DNA from: Prinia subflava
Lineage: Eukaryota; Chordata; Aves; Passeriformes; Cisticolidae
Reading direction: 5' to 3'
Length of the DNA: 64,000 nt
Assembly (NCBI RefSeq): GCF_021018805.1
Contig: NC_086251.1
Location: 41,362,767 to 41,426,766 of the forward strand
Every line of letters starts with the position of its first letter. Positions within the stretch are counted from its first letter, which is position 1. Below the pieces are notes generated by a model. It was not told where the DNA came from. It did not search any database and worked only from the letters and a program-made list of their open reading frames with translations. The position numbers were made by a program, and so were the translations under genes. This document shows, piece after piece, positions 1 to 13,215 of the stretch.

Positions 1-1600
1 CAGACATGACCTCATAGCGCTCTCTTTTGCCCTCTGACTCACTCTCTCCTGCAGTCCATTTCTACCCCTGTACATAAATACCTATGGAATCCATTCCCAC
101 CCACACAGAAGAGGCCTTTACAGCACACACAGAGGAGACCTGACACCTCTGGGGAAAAGCACAGCTGTTAGGTGGTACCATGGGGACTGTACTCCTGTGT
201 GCAGTGGCTCAAGAAGTGATGCCAACAGGCCTGTGAAGGTCCGAGTAAAAGCTACAGATTTACTTGCTTACAATGAACATAATTTAAAAAAAACACTAAG
301 AACTATAAAGGTAAAACAAATGTGAAGTTATTCAAGTGTGCTTTTATTTAGCATATTGTTTAAATAATGGATTAAAACCAAGTTCAAAATCATCTGCTTT
401 GATCAATCATCAAGAGATCATAGTCTATTTTTTCATCAGAATCAGCTTTGTAGCTTACACTTCAGCACTGGGAAAAGCAATTGCCTGATTTTCTCCCATA
501 GGAAAAAAATATAAAAGGAAACAGAATAAATCACATGAATTGATGCAAAACCAGAAATGTCACTGTTTGTGTCATATGCTCCTATGTCCTACGACCATTT
601 AGCCAGCAATCTGTTAGTCCTGCATCATGGTGAGCATCCAGCATGCAAGGAGAGTCGTGCTGTGTTAGCCTGCACTTACTGGTACAGATCTCAAACCACC
701 TTACAAAAACTGCCCAATACCCTTACCCTCATTTTGGAAAGAAGAAACTGATACACAAAGAAAAGTTGTTTGATACGGATGGCAGAATCAGGATACGTCT
801 ACTAATTTTTTTTTTCTGGAAAAATACTCATTTCTTTCCTTTCTTCTTTAGTATGGAGGACCAGAAAGTTGAGGCTGCATATTTCTCAGCAGAGAAACTT
901 CTTTGACAAGAAACTTGTTAATTTTCCCAAATTTCCTTGTTTTCTTCAGTATTGCCCTCTCTGTAACTTCTCCCAAACCAATTCCTGGTCACAAGTCAGA
1001 AGTGATAGAAACCTTCAGTACCAGTAGTTTCAATGAACAATTCCCTCTTTGGCTTCAGACTTGTCACTTATAATCTTATCATTTTCTCTTAATCACTGCT
1101 TCCCATAATGAAAACAGTCACAACAGTAATGAAAATAGTTTTGAAAATAAAGTGGGTTTATAATGTAGTTCATAAAGGAATAAAAACCTGCAGAAGTCAA
1201 TTAATAGGAGTCCCGTTGCCCCTATTCACAGGACTACACTAAAATTTTCTCACTGAGGAGAAAATAAGCAAAATCAAACAAACATGAAAATAAATTCCAC
1301 CTCAGTGAACTGTCTCCAAACATTTGATAGCTCACCTCTGTCCTTTGTTACCCAGTTATATTCAAGTAAAACAATCCACTGAATAATCCACATGAATAGT
1401 CTTGATCTGGAACCTATGTGCAATGACTTCCTTACATGTGTTTTGTAACACATATAATCTTGCTTCCATTCTCCAGCCAAAAATAATGCCGTTTTGGAAT
1501 AAATTTCTTGCCAAGAAACTCCATATTTGCTTTGTGGGACTATTTCACTTTAAACTCACTCTTTCCAATGAGACTTTCAATCAACCTGTTCACAGCAACA
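1..1600. other. intergenic, no gene seen
   Basis: AT-rich sequence without splice-bounded coding exons. Open frames are short and overlap on both strands. No recognised repeat in this part. Confidence 0.6.
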
Positions 1601-1601
1601 G

Positions 1602-1740
1602 TTTCATGGAATCCTAGAATGACTGGGGATGGAAGGGACCTTAAAATCATCTAGTCCACCCTGCCTGCCATGGGCAGGGCATCTCCCACTAGAAAGTGGT
1701 TTCAAAACCAACAGAAGTACACTGAAAAGGCAAGTGCATT
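1602..1740 (-). mobile_element. CR1 LINE fragment, 3' end, minus orientation
   Basis: Reads as a reversed CR1 3' end: a GGAATCCTAGAATGACT start (decayed tail), then GGAAGGGACCTTAAAATCAT and TAGTCCACCCTGCCTGCCATG. This is the usual CR1 3' UTR order read backwards. Only the last 140 bases or so remain, and the inner end at about 1740 is approximate. CR1 is the main LINE family of birds. Confidence 0.8.
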
Positions 1741-3330
1741 TCAGGTTTTATATTAGTAATCCAGAGCTACTCTCAGTATTTGTCTGCCTTTACAGAGGGG
1801 TGAGGCAGTCACGAGAATAGATCAGCCTCCATTCAAGCACTTCCAATAACTTTTTCATTGTGTTCTGCACTAGTACCAAGCATTGTGCATATAGGCACGC
1901 CCTACATATCTATGGGGAAAGCTAAGAGATGTAATAGAAGGAAAGTTGGTTAGAGGCACTTAAACCAGTGCATACTACAGGTGCTCAGGTCAGTGCTTAC
2001 TGAAGGGTTACCAAGATGAGTTCTGCTTAGTGGGAAACAAGGGATTATCCCCGGGAACAACTGTACTGACCCACAAGACATGTGGAGCCGGGTCTAAGCC
2101 CAAGCCTAGCCTTGAGTACTGCAAGCACCAGTCTCTAACTGGTGGTTCCTCTACCCCGCCTGGGTGACAGGAAGAGAGCAAGGAAGCCTACCTGCAGAGC
2201 AGCACCTGGTGGCAGCTGGAACAGCAGCGCTGCTTCTGGATCCCCCTGCTTGTGCACCTCAGCCTGTTGGCAGAGCTCACAACACAGCTGCTTACTGCAG
2301 GCTTTCACAGATCATGTTCTCTCACTGTATCTGACAGGGACTAATGCCTGAAATCACACTGGTCTGAAAAGCAGAGACTGTCCAGAGTTGCAATATTCAA
2401 GCACAGTCCTTTTCCAAAACCAGAATATTTCAGCATGAGGCTTATCTCAAAGCCAACTGCATTGCATCAGCCTCTTGGAAGAAGTACTGTGAAAGGTTTC
2501 TGACCTTTCTTTTCCATTTGGGGACAAAAGTGTTTCAATCGTATCATCCAACACCTAAACAGGAACAGATTCTCACTCCCAAGTTTGAGAACCAGAAGTA
2601 ACATTTTAAAATAGCAAGCAGCAACCTTTGTGACAGTGAAAAATTAACTTGGAAAGCCTCAAAGTGTGTGGAGACCTCACGCAGTTTGGAGGAGCTGGTT
2701 CTTCCAGATCTAGCTGTGGCTCAGTTAGATGGGTCCTAGAAACAGCTCTTGGTTCCTCCCACACAAGAGATTAGGGTATCAAACAAGTGCTCTCAGAAAG
2801 GGCACAAATTCAGTTTCTGCTGTTATTCCACAGAGATCTCATGCAAAACTCTCTGCCCTCCAGGTGATACAGTAATATGAGTTCACTGCCATGAGCTTAC
2901 TAATGATCTGACCTGGCAAAAAGGACAATTAAATTGTTGAAAATGAAACTATTTTAAAAGTTGAGGGAAAACCTCACACAACTGATTTTAGTAATATTGT
3001 TCACACAGCTTATAGAGATGGCCGAGCTACATGCAATACATATAACTAAATAATTTCTATAACTGAATTCACACTTTCACTAAATCATCTATGCAGTGAA
3101 TAGTCATCAATTCACTCTTTATAACAAAATTGACCTGACACTGCTCTCAGCCATGCAAAAATAACAAAGCAGAAGTTGTTCATTTCTCTGTTAACTGAAA
3201 GTGAAACAAATTCAGCAGAAACACTTTGCTGCTGTCTAACCAATCAAAAAACAACTTTTATATGTCTTAAAAGAACATGGATTCAATTTCCTGTTCATAC
3301 TTGGCAATTGTTAGCTAACTCTGTCAAATT
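1741..3330. other. intergenic, no gene seen
   Basis: No splice-bounded exon, RNA gene or recognisable repeat. The longest frames are under 75 codons and look like chance. Confidence 0.55.
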
Positions 3331-3334
3331 TCTC

Positions 3335-4230
3335 AGAAGGTGATGAAGCATAGGGTGGATAAATGGGTTGTAAGGTGGAGTGAAAATCTGCTGAACTGTC
3401 AAGGGGTTCAGAGGGTTGTGATCAGTGACCCAAAGCCCAGCTGGAGGCCAGTCACTAATAGTGTACATCACGGGTTGATACTGGGGCCAGTAGTATTTTA
3501 CATCTTCATTAATGATCTGGATAATGAGACAGGGTACCTCTGCAATTTTGCAGATGGTACAAAATTGGGAGGAGTGAGTTGACACACCAGAGATTTGTGC
3601 TGCCATCAGAAGGACCCTGATCAATAGGTCATGAAAATTAACAGAGCAAAATGCCAAATCCTGCATCAAGGGTGAAATAACCTCACACACCAGTGCAAGC
3701 TGGGGCTCACTAGCTGGAAAGATGCTCTGAAGAAAGGGGTCTAGGGATGCTGGTTGAACACGAGCCAGCAATGTTCCCTTGTGGCAAAGAAGGCAAATAG
3801 CCTCCAGGACTGGATGAGGGAAAGCATTGCCAGCAGGCAATTGAGGAAGGTGTTCCTTCTGTTCTGCTTAGCACTGGCGAGATCCTACCTGGATGCTGTG
3901 TCCAGGACTGAGCTTTCCAGAACAAGAGACATGAGCATAGTGTAGCAAGCTGAGCACGAGACCCATGAAGATTATTTAAGGTCTAAAGCACCTATTATAG
4001 AAGGAGAGGCTGAGAGAGGTAAAATTGCTTAACCTGGAGAAAAGACAGTGCAAGGAGAATCTTACAAATGTGCAAGAATACCTATTCAGAAAGAGGAAAG
4101 AAGACAGAACCAGATTCCTCTCAGTGGCATCTGGTGACAGGACAGGAGGTAACGAGCACACAGTAAATACAGGAAGCTCCATTTAAACACAAGAAAAGCT
4201 TGGTGTGATGGTGGGCAAACATTCAAACAC
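3335..4230 (+). mobile_element. CR1 LINE fragment with degraded reverse transcriptase region
   Basis: Sense-strand CR1. At about 3470-3560 it keeps the stretch coding for the end of the reverse transcriptase palm (TCTTCATTAATGATCTGGAT, then GCAGATGGTACAAAATTGGG). Downstream is the ORF2 C-terminal part and the start of the 3' UTR (TGGTGACAGGACAGGAGGTAA near 4130, allowing mismatches). The frame is broken many times. The ATTCTATG tail is missing, so the copy is truncated at both ends. Confidence 0.8.
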
Positions 4231-5640
4231 ACCATTTCAACATAACTTTAATCAATGACTATGGATTCCATGCCTTTGTGTGCTCTGGCTGACACCTCCT
4301 CATATAGCTTTACATGCATATAAGCATTCAGCAATATTCCAGATTCAACTTTTTGAGCCATCACAACCTTGTACTCCCAGAGTGTCAGAATATGAAATAC
4401 CCAAATAACATTGACATCTAGCTAAGTTTATGTCAGTTCTGAACTCACTGCACTCTTGAAGGTTATTCCAAAACAGAAAGAAGTAGATACTATAATAAAG
4501 GAATTTTTATATCAGACTGTAGTTTGTAAATTGGGTAGAAATATCTCTTCAGCTACTTTGGCATGTTATTTTATCCCTCTAAATCTAAAAGAAAACAACA
4601 TGGGTTAGTTTTCATGAACTGATCTTTACATTTTTCTTCGTCTTCACTTTTCACAAAACAGCAAACACATTTCCAGCAAACACAGCACTATACCAAGCAA
4701 AATTGCAGAAAACTCAAACCACCTACAAGTTAAGTGTCTCCTTGGCTGATATCAGAGGTCTTTTTGCTAATCACTTATTCAAGTACACATATCTTCAGCA
4801 CCTGTCTTTGTGAGATCATTTTTTATTATCAATGGGCTCAATTCAGTATTTAATTTTCAGTCCATAGCATGTAAAAACTCCAGCAACACAATGGGGGAGG
4901 TGAATAAAAACAGACAGTGGATCTTTACTTGTCACAGATAGAATCTACCCTCTGGGTAAACCTTTCATACCTGGAAAAGCCAGATGGAAAGAGTGTGGCC
5001 ATGCTAATGGAAAATAAGAAACAAAATGTCTGGCGACTATAAAGAAAAGGTTTGTTGAGATGGGTCTTGAAATGAAACATTTCTCTTGTTTGGCAACACC
5101 TTTGGCTAGCCTTCAGATGACCTACAAGGTATTTTGCAAAGTTCACCCAACAAAGAGAACAGAGATAGAAGACACAAGAACTGTTCTGGGTCAGACCAAA
5201 GGCCAGTCTAGCCTGATAACTTGTCTCATACACTGCCTCATACTCACTGAATGTGCAATCCCAGAGCAGACTCAACTCTGGAACAGTCAGCCTGAATAGA
5301 GACATGCAGAGAACTCGTCTTGCTGTCTGTCCTACTGTGAACAGAGACCCAAGATGGATACCTAGGGAAAGGCATAAGAATAAGGCAGTCCTACACCCTG
5401 TGCATGTGAGAGGAGCCTGCTCTAAAACTTTCAAAGTAACCAACTGTGGCTTGTGGAAGAAGATATTCCAGTGAGGCTGTATTACACTATGATTTTTAAG
5501 GCCTTAACTTCAAAGACAGGCACTGATGTATATAAAACAAATCCAAAACCAGCACCAATACCCTCTCCCATTCCAGTTCCCATTATGATCATAAGCCAAG
5601 CAGAATATCATGATAAATGTGCTGTGCTCATACACCTGTG
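4231..5640. other. intergenic, possible old interspersed repeat near 5180
   Basis: No coding exon seen. Positions 5185-5260 contain GGGTCAGACCAAAGGCCAGT and CTAGCCTGATAACTTGTCTC, which resemble an interspersed repeat common in reptile and bird genomes. The family is not certain. Confidence 0.4.
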
Positions 5641-5649
5641 AGGGGTTCC

Positions 5650-6858
5650 CAGCCTGCAGTGGAAACTGGAAATCTGTCAACAAGCAGACAAGTGAGCCAG
5701 TGGCCTTCTGTAATGAAGGGATGACATCAGTGGACAAGGGAAGAACTGTGCTTGTTATCTGGACATTTGTAAGGCCTTTGACACATCCCCTCACAACACC
5801 CTTCCCTCTGAATTGGAGAGAGATGGATTTGATGAATGGACTGTTTGGCAGATGAGGAATTGGCTGAAGTGGACAATGGCTCAATATCCAGACGGAGATC
5901 AGTGACAAGTGGTGTCCCTCAGATGACTGGGCTGAGCACTGTTTCGTATCTTCATCAATGACAAACACAGCGGCATTGAGTGCACCTTCAGCAAGTTTGA
6001 GTGCAAGAGCCAAGCTGAGTGGTGCAGGTGACATGCCAGGGGGACAGAATGCCATCCAGAGGGCCTGGACAAGCTCAAGAAGTAAGTCCACAGGAACCTC
6101 ATTAAACCAAGTGCAAGGTGGTGCAGATGAGCTGAGGCAACACCTGGTATCAATACAGACTGGGAGATGAAGGAATTGAGAGTAGCTGAGAAGGAATTGA
6201 GGGTGCTGGTGGATGAGAGGCTGCACGTAAACTGACAACATTCACTTGCAGTCCAGAAAGCCAAACATATCCCAGGCTACATCAAAGGCAGTGTGGCCAG
6301 CAGGCTGAGGGGGTAATTTTGCCCCTCTGCTCTGCTCCATTGAGATCCCACCTAGAAAACTAAATCCACTCTGGGGTCTGCAGCACAGGAAGGAACTTGA
6401 GCTGTTGGAGTAGGTCCAGAGAAGGGCACAAAAATGATTGGAAGGATGAAATACCTTTCTTGTGAGGAAAGGCTGGGAGCTGGGGTTGTTCAGTCTGGAG
6501 GAAAGAAGGCTCTGGAAAGACTTTATTGTGGACTTCCAGTAGTTACAGGGAGCTTATGGGAAAGATGGGGCACCTTTTACCAAGTCCTGTTGTAGGACAA
6601 GAGATAACGTTTTTAAATTAAAAGAGGGTAGATTTAGTATAGATCTAAGGAAGAAATTTTTTTATGATGAAGGCAGTGAAACGTAAGCACAGGTTACCCA
6701 CAGAGGTGGTAGATGCCCTGTTCCTGGAAACATTCAAGGTGAGGTTGGATGCAGCTCTGAGCACCTATTCTAGCTGATGCCCATGCTCACCTCTAGGGTG
6801 TGCCCAATATGACCTCTCAAGGACCATTCCAACCCAAACTATTCTATGACTCTGTGTT
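5650..6858 (+). mobile_element. CR1 LINE, 5'-truncated, with 3' tail
   Basis: The longest CR1 copy in the window, in sense orientation. It starts in ORF2, keeps the palm segment at 5750-5960 (GTAAGGCCTTTGACAC, then GAATTGGAGAGAGATGG, then GGAGATCAGTGACAAGTGGT), and runs through the ORF2 C-terminal region and 3' UTR to the tail ATTCTATGACTCTGTG at about 6841-6856. The coding frame is interrupted, so it is an inactive, 5'-truncated copy as usual for CR1. Confidence 0.9.
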
Positions 6859-9800
6859 GCAAGTGTCCTTCATAGTTTGAGAGCCATCTAATGGCACATG
6901 ATTGCTCAGGACACACTGGTGGGCTTCGCAGTAGTGAGGACAAGTTTCTGTCTCAGAATTTTGTGTCTCTTTGCATGTTGGATGCATTTGAAGCATACGT
7001 GGAACCCCAGCATTCTGAAGCTGCACTCCCCTGTGACAGTGCAGCTCACAAGTACCAGGGCATGGAACCTGCAAGAGTTGAGAGTTCTTCCTCAGGCATC
7101 TGCCTGGAAAACAGTCTTCAAAAGATCAGGTGGCTGCTGCATGACATTCCAGGAAATGCTGTTTCCCTTTTGAAATGTCCTGTCTACCACAGGAATCACA
7201 TCAACAATATTGAGATGCTTGTCTGTTCCTTAAAAAACAAGCTTTCCCAGAAGAAAGAGAACATAAAAATAAACACAAAATAAAAGTACTAAAAGCTAAA
7301 AATACCCAAACCCCATCACCACTAAGGAATTATTAGCCTATTAGCTCAATCTATGCTACATAAGTAAAAATGAGGGATTTTATTAACAATGTCTATGCTA
7401 CATGGAAGGTTTTCTAGGAGCAATATATTTTCTATACATGTAAATCCACTGGAAGTACTGGATTTTTCCATTTTCATGTAAATCAAAAATTTCTTTGTAT
7501 AGTGTTACTTCATACAATCAAAATCCTAGAAATGCTGTATTTAAAAGATTCATAAATGTTATACCTTGCAGATTTAAAATATTTTACAGTTATTTTATTG
7601 TTTAATTTTTTTATTACGCTAATATTTATAAATATAAAAAGTGATTATTTTTTAATTGTTGTGACTAAAAAATTAGTGTTGTGGTATTGAAAGTCCAGGG
7701 ATTGAGGGCTTCTCAAAATTTCTACCATGCACAAGGTACCAACACCCAGCAACATAATTGTGTCACAGGAAAAGCAAAATTGAGCGACTACTGCAAGTGC
7801 AGAGCTTCTGGCAGGAGAATTACACAGCAGAGGGAGCAATTGCCCTTCATAACAGAAGCAATTGAGTCACTTTTATTCCTTACAGCATTAGCATTGCTGT
7901 AGCTGCAAATTATTCTGAGTTTGTACACCAGCATTGTAGTTCTTACTAGATGAAACATGAGAACTGAAAAAAAAAACCAACCCTGCAAGATCAAAAATCT
8001 TCTTTGAGTATAGCTGAGTGCAAGAACTCTGCTGTGACTTTGATAGGCATTGGTAAAGCATCCAAGAGACAAAGCAGCTGGTCTCTCTCTGTTCAGAAAA
8101 AGAGATGGATGATTGCTAGTGTTAAATAGTGAGAATTTGTGAGAAGGGAAATTATCATTCATTATAATAACAATGCTGAGTCGATAGAGACAGTTTTATA
8201 TCCTAAGATATAGAAGGTGTTTTGAGAACAAAAGCTGTGAGATCAGGGGTAAACCACCTGTGTACGTGTTTATTCTTCACCAGTTTTCTCTGAGAGTTTA
8301 TTCTGGTATGTAGTCATTTCTTAGTTTGACCTACAAAGCCTCCAGGACACCATCTGGTGCAAAGGCTGAACAAGGTTACATTCTTGGCAGGGAGAATGCA
8401 GCAGCTAGAGACATGGGAGATTGACTCTGGGGTTTATTATTCATATTAAGGAACAGGAACTCCAATTCAGAATGCATCTGGAAAAGGTGCTGCAGGTTTC
8501 ACAGCACTGTGTTTATAGAACTTCATAGAGAAGATGTGCCTCGTGCCTTACACAATTAGGGTCACTGCAATGCAAGGCATTGTACCTCACACTGTTCGCA
8601 CAGGAATATGGCAAAATCAGCAATAAGATGAGAGCAGGTGCACACATTCAGTGGTTTGTATTAATATCTAACAGCAATACTTGCTCTCATGCCATTCTTT
8701 AAATCTTTACTTTTCTAAAAGAGAAAAAATACAGCAAATTTCCATTTGCAGTCTTCTGCCTATCAGACTAGTCATACATTTAGTTAGACCAAGTGTTAGT
8801 CTTAGCTATCTTTTCTTTTGCACCCTTTGAATCCTACTAATATAATAAAATTTAACATTTTCCTAAAATTTAGCATAGCCTTCCCTTTGCTATTCAGTCA
8901 AATCAGCTACAGGATCTAAAACTGAGAAAAGGATCTTTGCTCAGCATGGGTTCCCAAGAAGAGCAACTCAGTCATCCATGAAAGAAATAACTCATCAATT
9001 TATTACAACTGACGGATTAAAAAAATATTTTGGTTATTTTGAACAAACCAAGATATCTTAATATACAATAAACTGCCAGAAGTCAAGAATGATAACATAT
9101 AAGAACCAGTTTTATCAAAACCACACCACTGGAAGGTAACTTCCACCCTTTCCAGGGACTAGTGAACTGATAGATGCTACCTGCAGCATCAACTTCTTCT
9201 AAAGATCCACTTCTCAAGATAGAGGGCATCAGTGTCCTGGAAAAAATCAGTGCAAGTGCCTCTAAGATTGGCTGCTACGTGTATCTGCCCTGCAGCTGAC
9301 CACATTCCCACCGTGGGTATCCCGTCACATACAGCAAGGGTACTGACTACCAAGAAATGGAAGTTACTTTACTTGTTCATCACTGAGACCAGCAGGAATC
9401 ACCACAGAAAGTACAAATGGGTGCACTGTAACCCAAATGACCAGAAACTCCATAAGCAACCAGCGAGAATCCGGCCCTTTGTAACAGTTGGTCTCAGGCC
9501 AAGAAAAAGCTGAACATCCGTAGGGGTGGCTGTGAATTGGCCAGTCTCCACCTACAAACAGAGAAAGCTGCTGCCATTCATCCCACAAGTGTTCTTGGAA
9601 TTTGCTTGCTACAGCTTTAAAAAAGGTCACATAGAAGGTGCTCAAAAAGGAGTTATGCACTGATCACTCTAGCTGTTTTAACTGGGCAGCCAATTCTGCC
9701 TCGTGACAGACAGCTGGGAAATGGAGCTACCAAGAGGCCGAATTGTATCCGCATTTAAGCACTCGTGTTTCATGCGAGCACATAAATTGTACAGCAGGAA

Positions 9801-12680
9801 TTTAGGGGATGGAGCAGCTGCATTATGAGGAGAGATTTCTCTCCTTAATTTGAAGACGTGCAGGCTGAGAGGGATACAAGTGAGAACAGCAAAATCATGA
9901 AGGTAGTTGAGAAAGCGAGTGCAGATTGTTAATCACTAAACCTTGTAATACCACAAGTATGGACACACTCAAACTGCATGCAAGACAGGTTTCAAACAAA
10001 GAAAAGAAATTATTTTATTTTGCAAACACAGCCATAGTGAAATTTTGTTGACGTGGGACTAGGAGACCAATAATATCAGCAGGCTAGATAATAAAAGCAG
10101 GCTATAAAAAGATATTTTCTTTTACAGAGAGCTGTTCCAAAATGGGTAAGGGAATGGCCACAGGTGTACCTCCCAGAGATTTTAATCCAGTGACCATGGA
10201 TGCTGAGGAAGAATGAGGAGAATGCACAAATGAATGACCAGGATCATGTCCTAGCTCCATGTAGTATTGCCTGCTGTTACTGTCCAAGGCAAAGATACCT
10301 GTCCAGGTGGGCCTTAGGTTTGACAAAATAAGGTATTTCTTACACTTTTATGCATGAAGCCATGGCTGAAGAAAGCCATTGCCACTGTAGGCCTGAGAGC
10401 CTGGACTCGCTGCAGGAGAGGCAGCCGGCATGGCATCCCCTGTGAGCTCTGCCAGACCACATGTGCTTTACAAACCTGTGCAGAAGTGATAATGCAGTAG
10501 GCATACACACTGAAGAACTGCTTCTGCCTGGCAGAGCACTGAAGCTAAACTCAGAATTGTTTCTGTTATATCCTGGTAGCTATAACTACTGAAGTTTTGC
10601 AAGAATTCCCTTGCTGTTTTGCATCACATGCGGCTCCTGTCCATAATACTCCCTGCTCAAGAAGAACTCAATAATGGCACCAGGCTTTGTCCCTGTTACA
10701 ATACGAATTTCTCCCCAAAACTTGCAACCAAACAAGTAAGCTCAATTTACAGCTTCATAAATGTGATGTCTAATAATGGCATGCCTGTCCCACCCTCATA
10801 ACATGAGAGCAGAGACTTTTAAAGAAAAAATCTGTCATTTACTAGCACTCAAACATGCTGGCTTCCTCTGAACACAACAGATTTCACCTGCTTCCTTCCT
10901 TTTCCTTTCAGATCCTCCAGCTGTGACAGATATGTTACTGACACACAGAGCACATGTGCCACATGTCCCTTTATCTTCCTCTCCCATTTCCACACTCCTG
11001 CAGTACTGAGAGGAAATTGAGCTGGCCAGAGTTATCTGGATGTATGCAGGGTCCAATCAAAGAGTCATGAGACCAGATGGATTGACAATAGCTACTGCTC
11101 CTCCTATGGATTAAATGCCACCTCCTTTCTCAGAATTTTCCGTAACATACGCAGTGGTCACCATTCTAAACTTGACCAAACAACTTGCTCAGCTTCACAC
11201 TATAGTGCATGGGTGGGCAGATTTCAGATTATGCTTGTGACTTCCCAGGAAGCCATAAGAAAGATGGATCTAATTTTAGTGGAGCCCACTCCTTTCTCAA
11301 GTTGAGGAAAAATCTGGTTCCATTTTCTCTGAAGCCTGCAAGGCAAGTAGGAAGGCACAACATTTTCATCATTGAAATCTAAAAAAATATGACTATACAC
11401 CAGCTCATTTCTCAGCATTCCAAATATAACTAGAAAGCATAGTGTTGTATAACACAAGAAGCACTGCCCTACAGTGATAGAGATTTTATCTAGCTCCCAT
11501 TTCAATGGCAACTGGCAGCTGGAATTTGTTTGTAAGTTTATTTGATAGCAAGATGAGTTACACTGGTCCAGAAAAGAAATTACATTGGAAATCACAAAAG
11601 GAAATAATCTATTAAAGCCATCCATTTCCTCCCCCAGGCATCAAACAGATACAACCCAGTCTGTACTCTTAGAATCAATTTGACAAGGTTGTCTCAGACA
11701 GCAGAGAATGGGACTAGAATCCTTCCCAGTAGAAGTGAACAGTGGACAGTGTCAACTCTTCTAACACTGGGAGTAACAACTAAGACAATTGGGTTCTCAG
11801 CAGTACAAAACAGTAGATCTTTACCAAGATCCGTTCCTCATAAGCTATTAATGAGATCACCTCTTTCCAATGGCCTAAAAAAATTTAATAATCGGAAAAC
11901 TGTATGATTCTAAAGTCATTCTGGTCGTGAGAAAGGGAGAGCTATCTAAAATATTCCTAAAACCAAACCAGCAATGAAATGGGAAAGAGACATGAGAAGA
12001 CACGGGAATGGGTTGAAAGTAACTGGGCCCTGGCATCAGAAATCAAATTTATTCCTTGGCATCAGACATCCTTCAGGACAGTTACTGTTTACAGAGGCTG
12101 ACAGAAGAAGTTGCACTTATTGGAAATGTTCTCTAAATTTCAAGTTTTCTAGACTCTAAGTTAATTCCAGTACATTTTTAGGAATTGCTTTACTATTCAT
12201 TATCCTGCAGGAAGAACACTTGATCCTACACATTTTCACTCCTAACCACTAGATGTCACTCAACCCATTTCTGTCTGATGCCCACCACCACCGTAATTTA
12301 CTCCCCGACGGGGAAGAAATAAAAATAAAATAAAATTTTTAAATAAATAAAGGAATAAATAAATTTTAAAGAAAGGCTAAAGAATCACTCCGGAGAAATA
12401 AAGAACATGTCAAATAGGGCACTTTGTAAGCCTAAAGTAGCTTTCAAATACACGTAGGTCAAGATGTTTTGAAGCTGAGACAGATTCAGCACCACTCAGC
12501 TGGAGAGGGCAAAAAGATCAACTCTGTATTTACAGGCACAGACTTATTAACTGTTCAATTAATTTCCAACTCAAATAGCAACAAAGTGAACAACTTGGGT
12601 GGAAAGAATCACCTCTTAAGCCTCTGCAAAGTCCACTATATTCCCAAAGTGTAAGCCTTGAACCCTGCAGTATATTCTTT
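6859..12680. other. intergenic, no gene seen
   Basis: About 5.8 kb of AT-rich sequence with no supportable exon, RNA gene or recognised repeat apart from an A/T-rich low-complexity run near 12317-12372. A 130-codon frame at 6891-7283 has no domain and no splice context. Confidence 0.5.
12317..12372. repeat. AATAAA-type low-complexity repeat
   Basis: Imperfect run of AAATAAATA units (AAAATAAAATAAAATTTTTAA and similar). It could mimic poly(A) signals in automated annotation. Confidence 0.8.
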
Positions 12681-13215
12681 ATCATAGAATCCTAAAATGT
12701 TTTGAGGTGGAAGGGACATTAAAGATCATCCAATTCCAGTCTCCTGCCGTGGGCAGGGACACCTTCCACTAGAACAGGCTGCTCAGAGCTCCTTCCAGAC
12801 TGGCCTTCCTTGAAAACATTTGTGAATGGGGCAGCCACAACTTCTCTGCTCCAGCGCCTCACCACACTCACAGTAAAGATTTTCTCCCTAGTGTCTGAAC
12901 CTGCCTTCTTCTTTCAGTTTGAAGCCATTCTTCCTTTTCCTGTAAGTACAAGCCCACGTCAAAAGACTCTCTTTAAGCTCTCTTACATTCTTTCTCTAGG
13001 TACCAGAAGGCTGCTGGGACTTCTCCCCAGAGCCTTCCCTTTTCCAGGCTGAACAGCCCCAGCTCTTTCCGTGTGCTTTCACAGGAGAGGCGTTACAGCC
13101 CCCTGATCATCTTCATGGTCCTTCTTACACTGGGGCCCCAGAGCAGGACACAGCACTCCAGAGGAGGCCTCACCATCTCACCAGAGCAGGCCAGAGGGAC
13201 CAAGTCACTGTGTGT
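12681..13215 (-). mobile_element. CR1 LINE 3' fragment, minus orientation
   Basis: Begins with ATCATAGAATCCTAAAATG (reversed CR1 tail), then GGTGGAAGGGACATTAAAG, TGGGCAGGGACACCTTCCAC and the CTTCCAGACTGGCC stretch. It continues with the reversed ORF2 end (CAGGCTGAACAGCCCCAGCT at 13048-13067, then GGGGCCCCAGAGCAGGACAC). The inner end near 13215 is approximate. No intact frame. Confidence 0.9.

Noticed and set aside
5171..5400. Segment with GGGTCAGACCAAAGG as a named SINE
   Set aside because: Looks like an interspersed repeat but the family cannot be named without a library search.
5510..6241. Minus-strand 243-codon frame
   Set aside because: Mostly antisense to the CR1 copy at 5650-6858.
6891..7283. 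130-codon plus frame after the CR1 copy
   Set aside because: No domain, no splice sites, AT-rich tail; likely chance.
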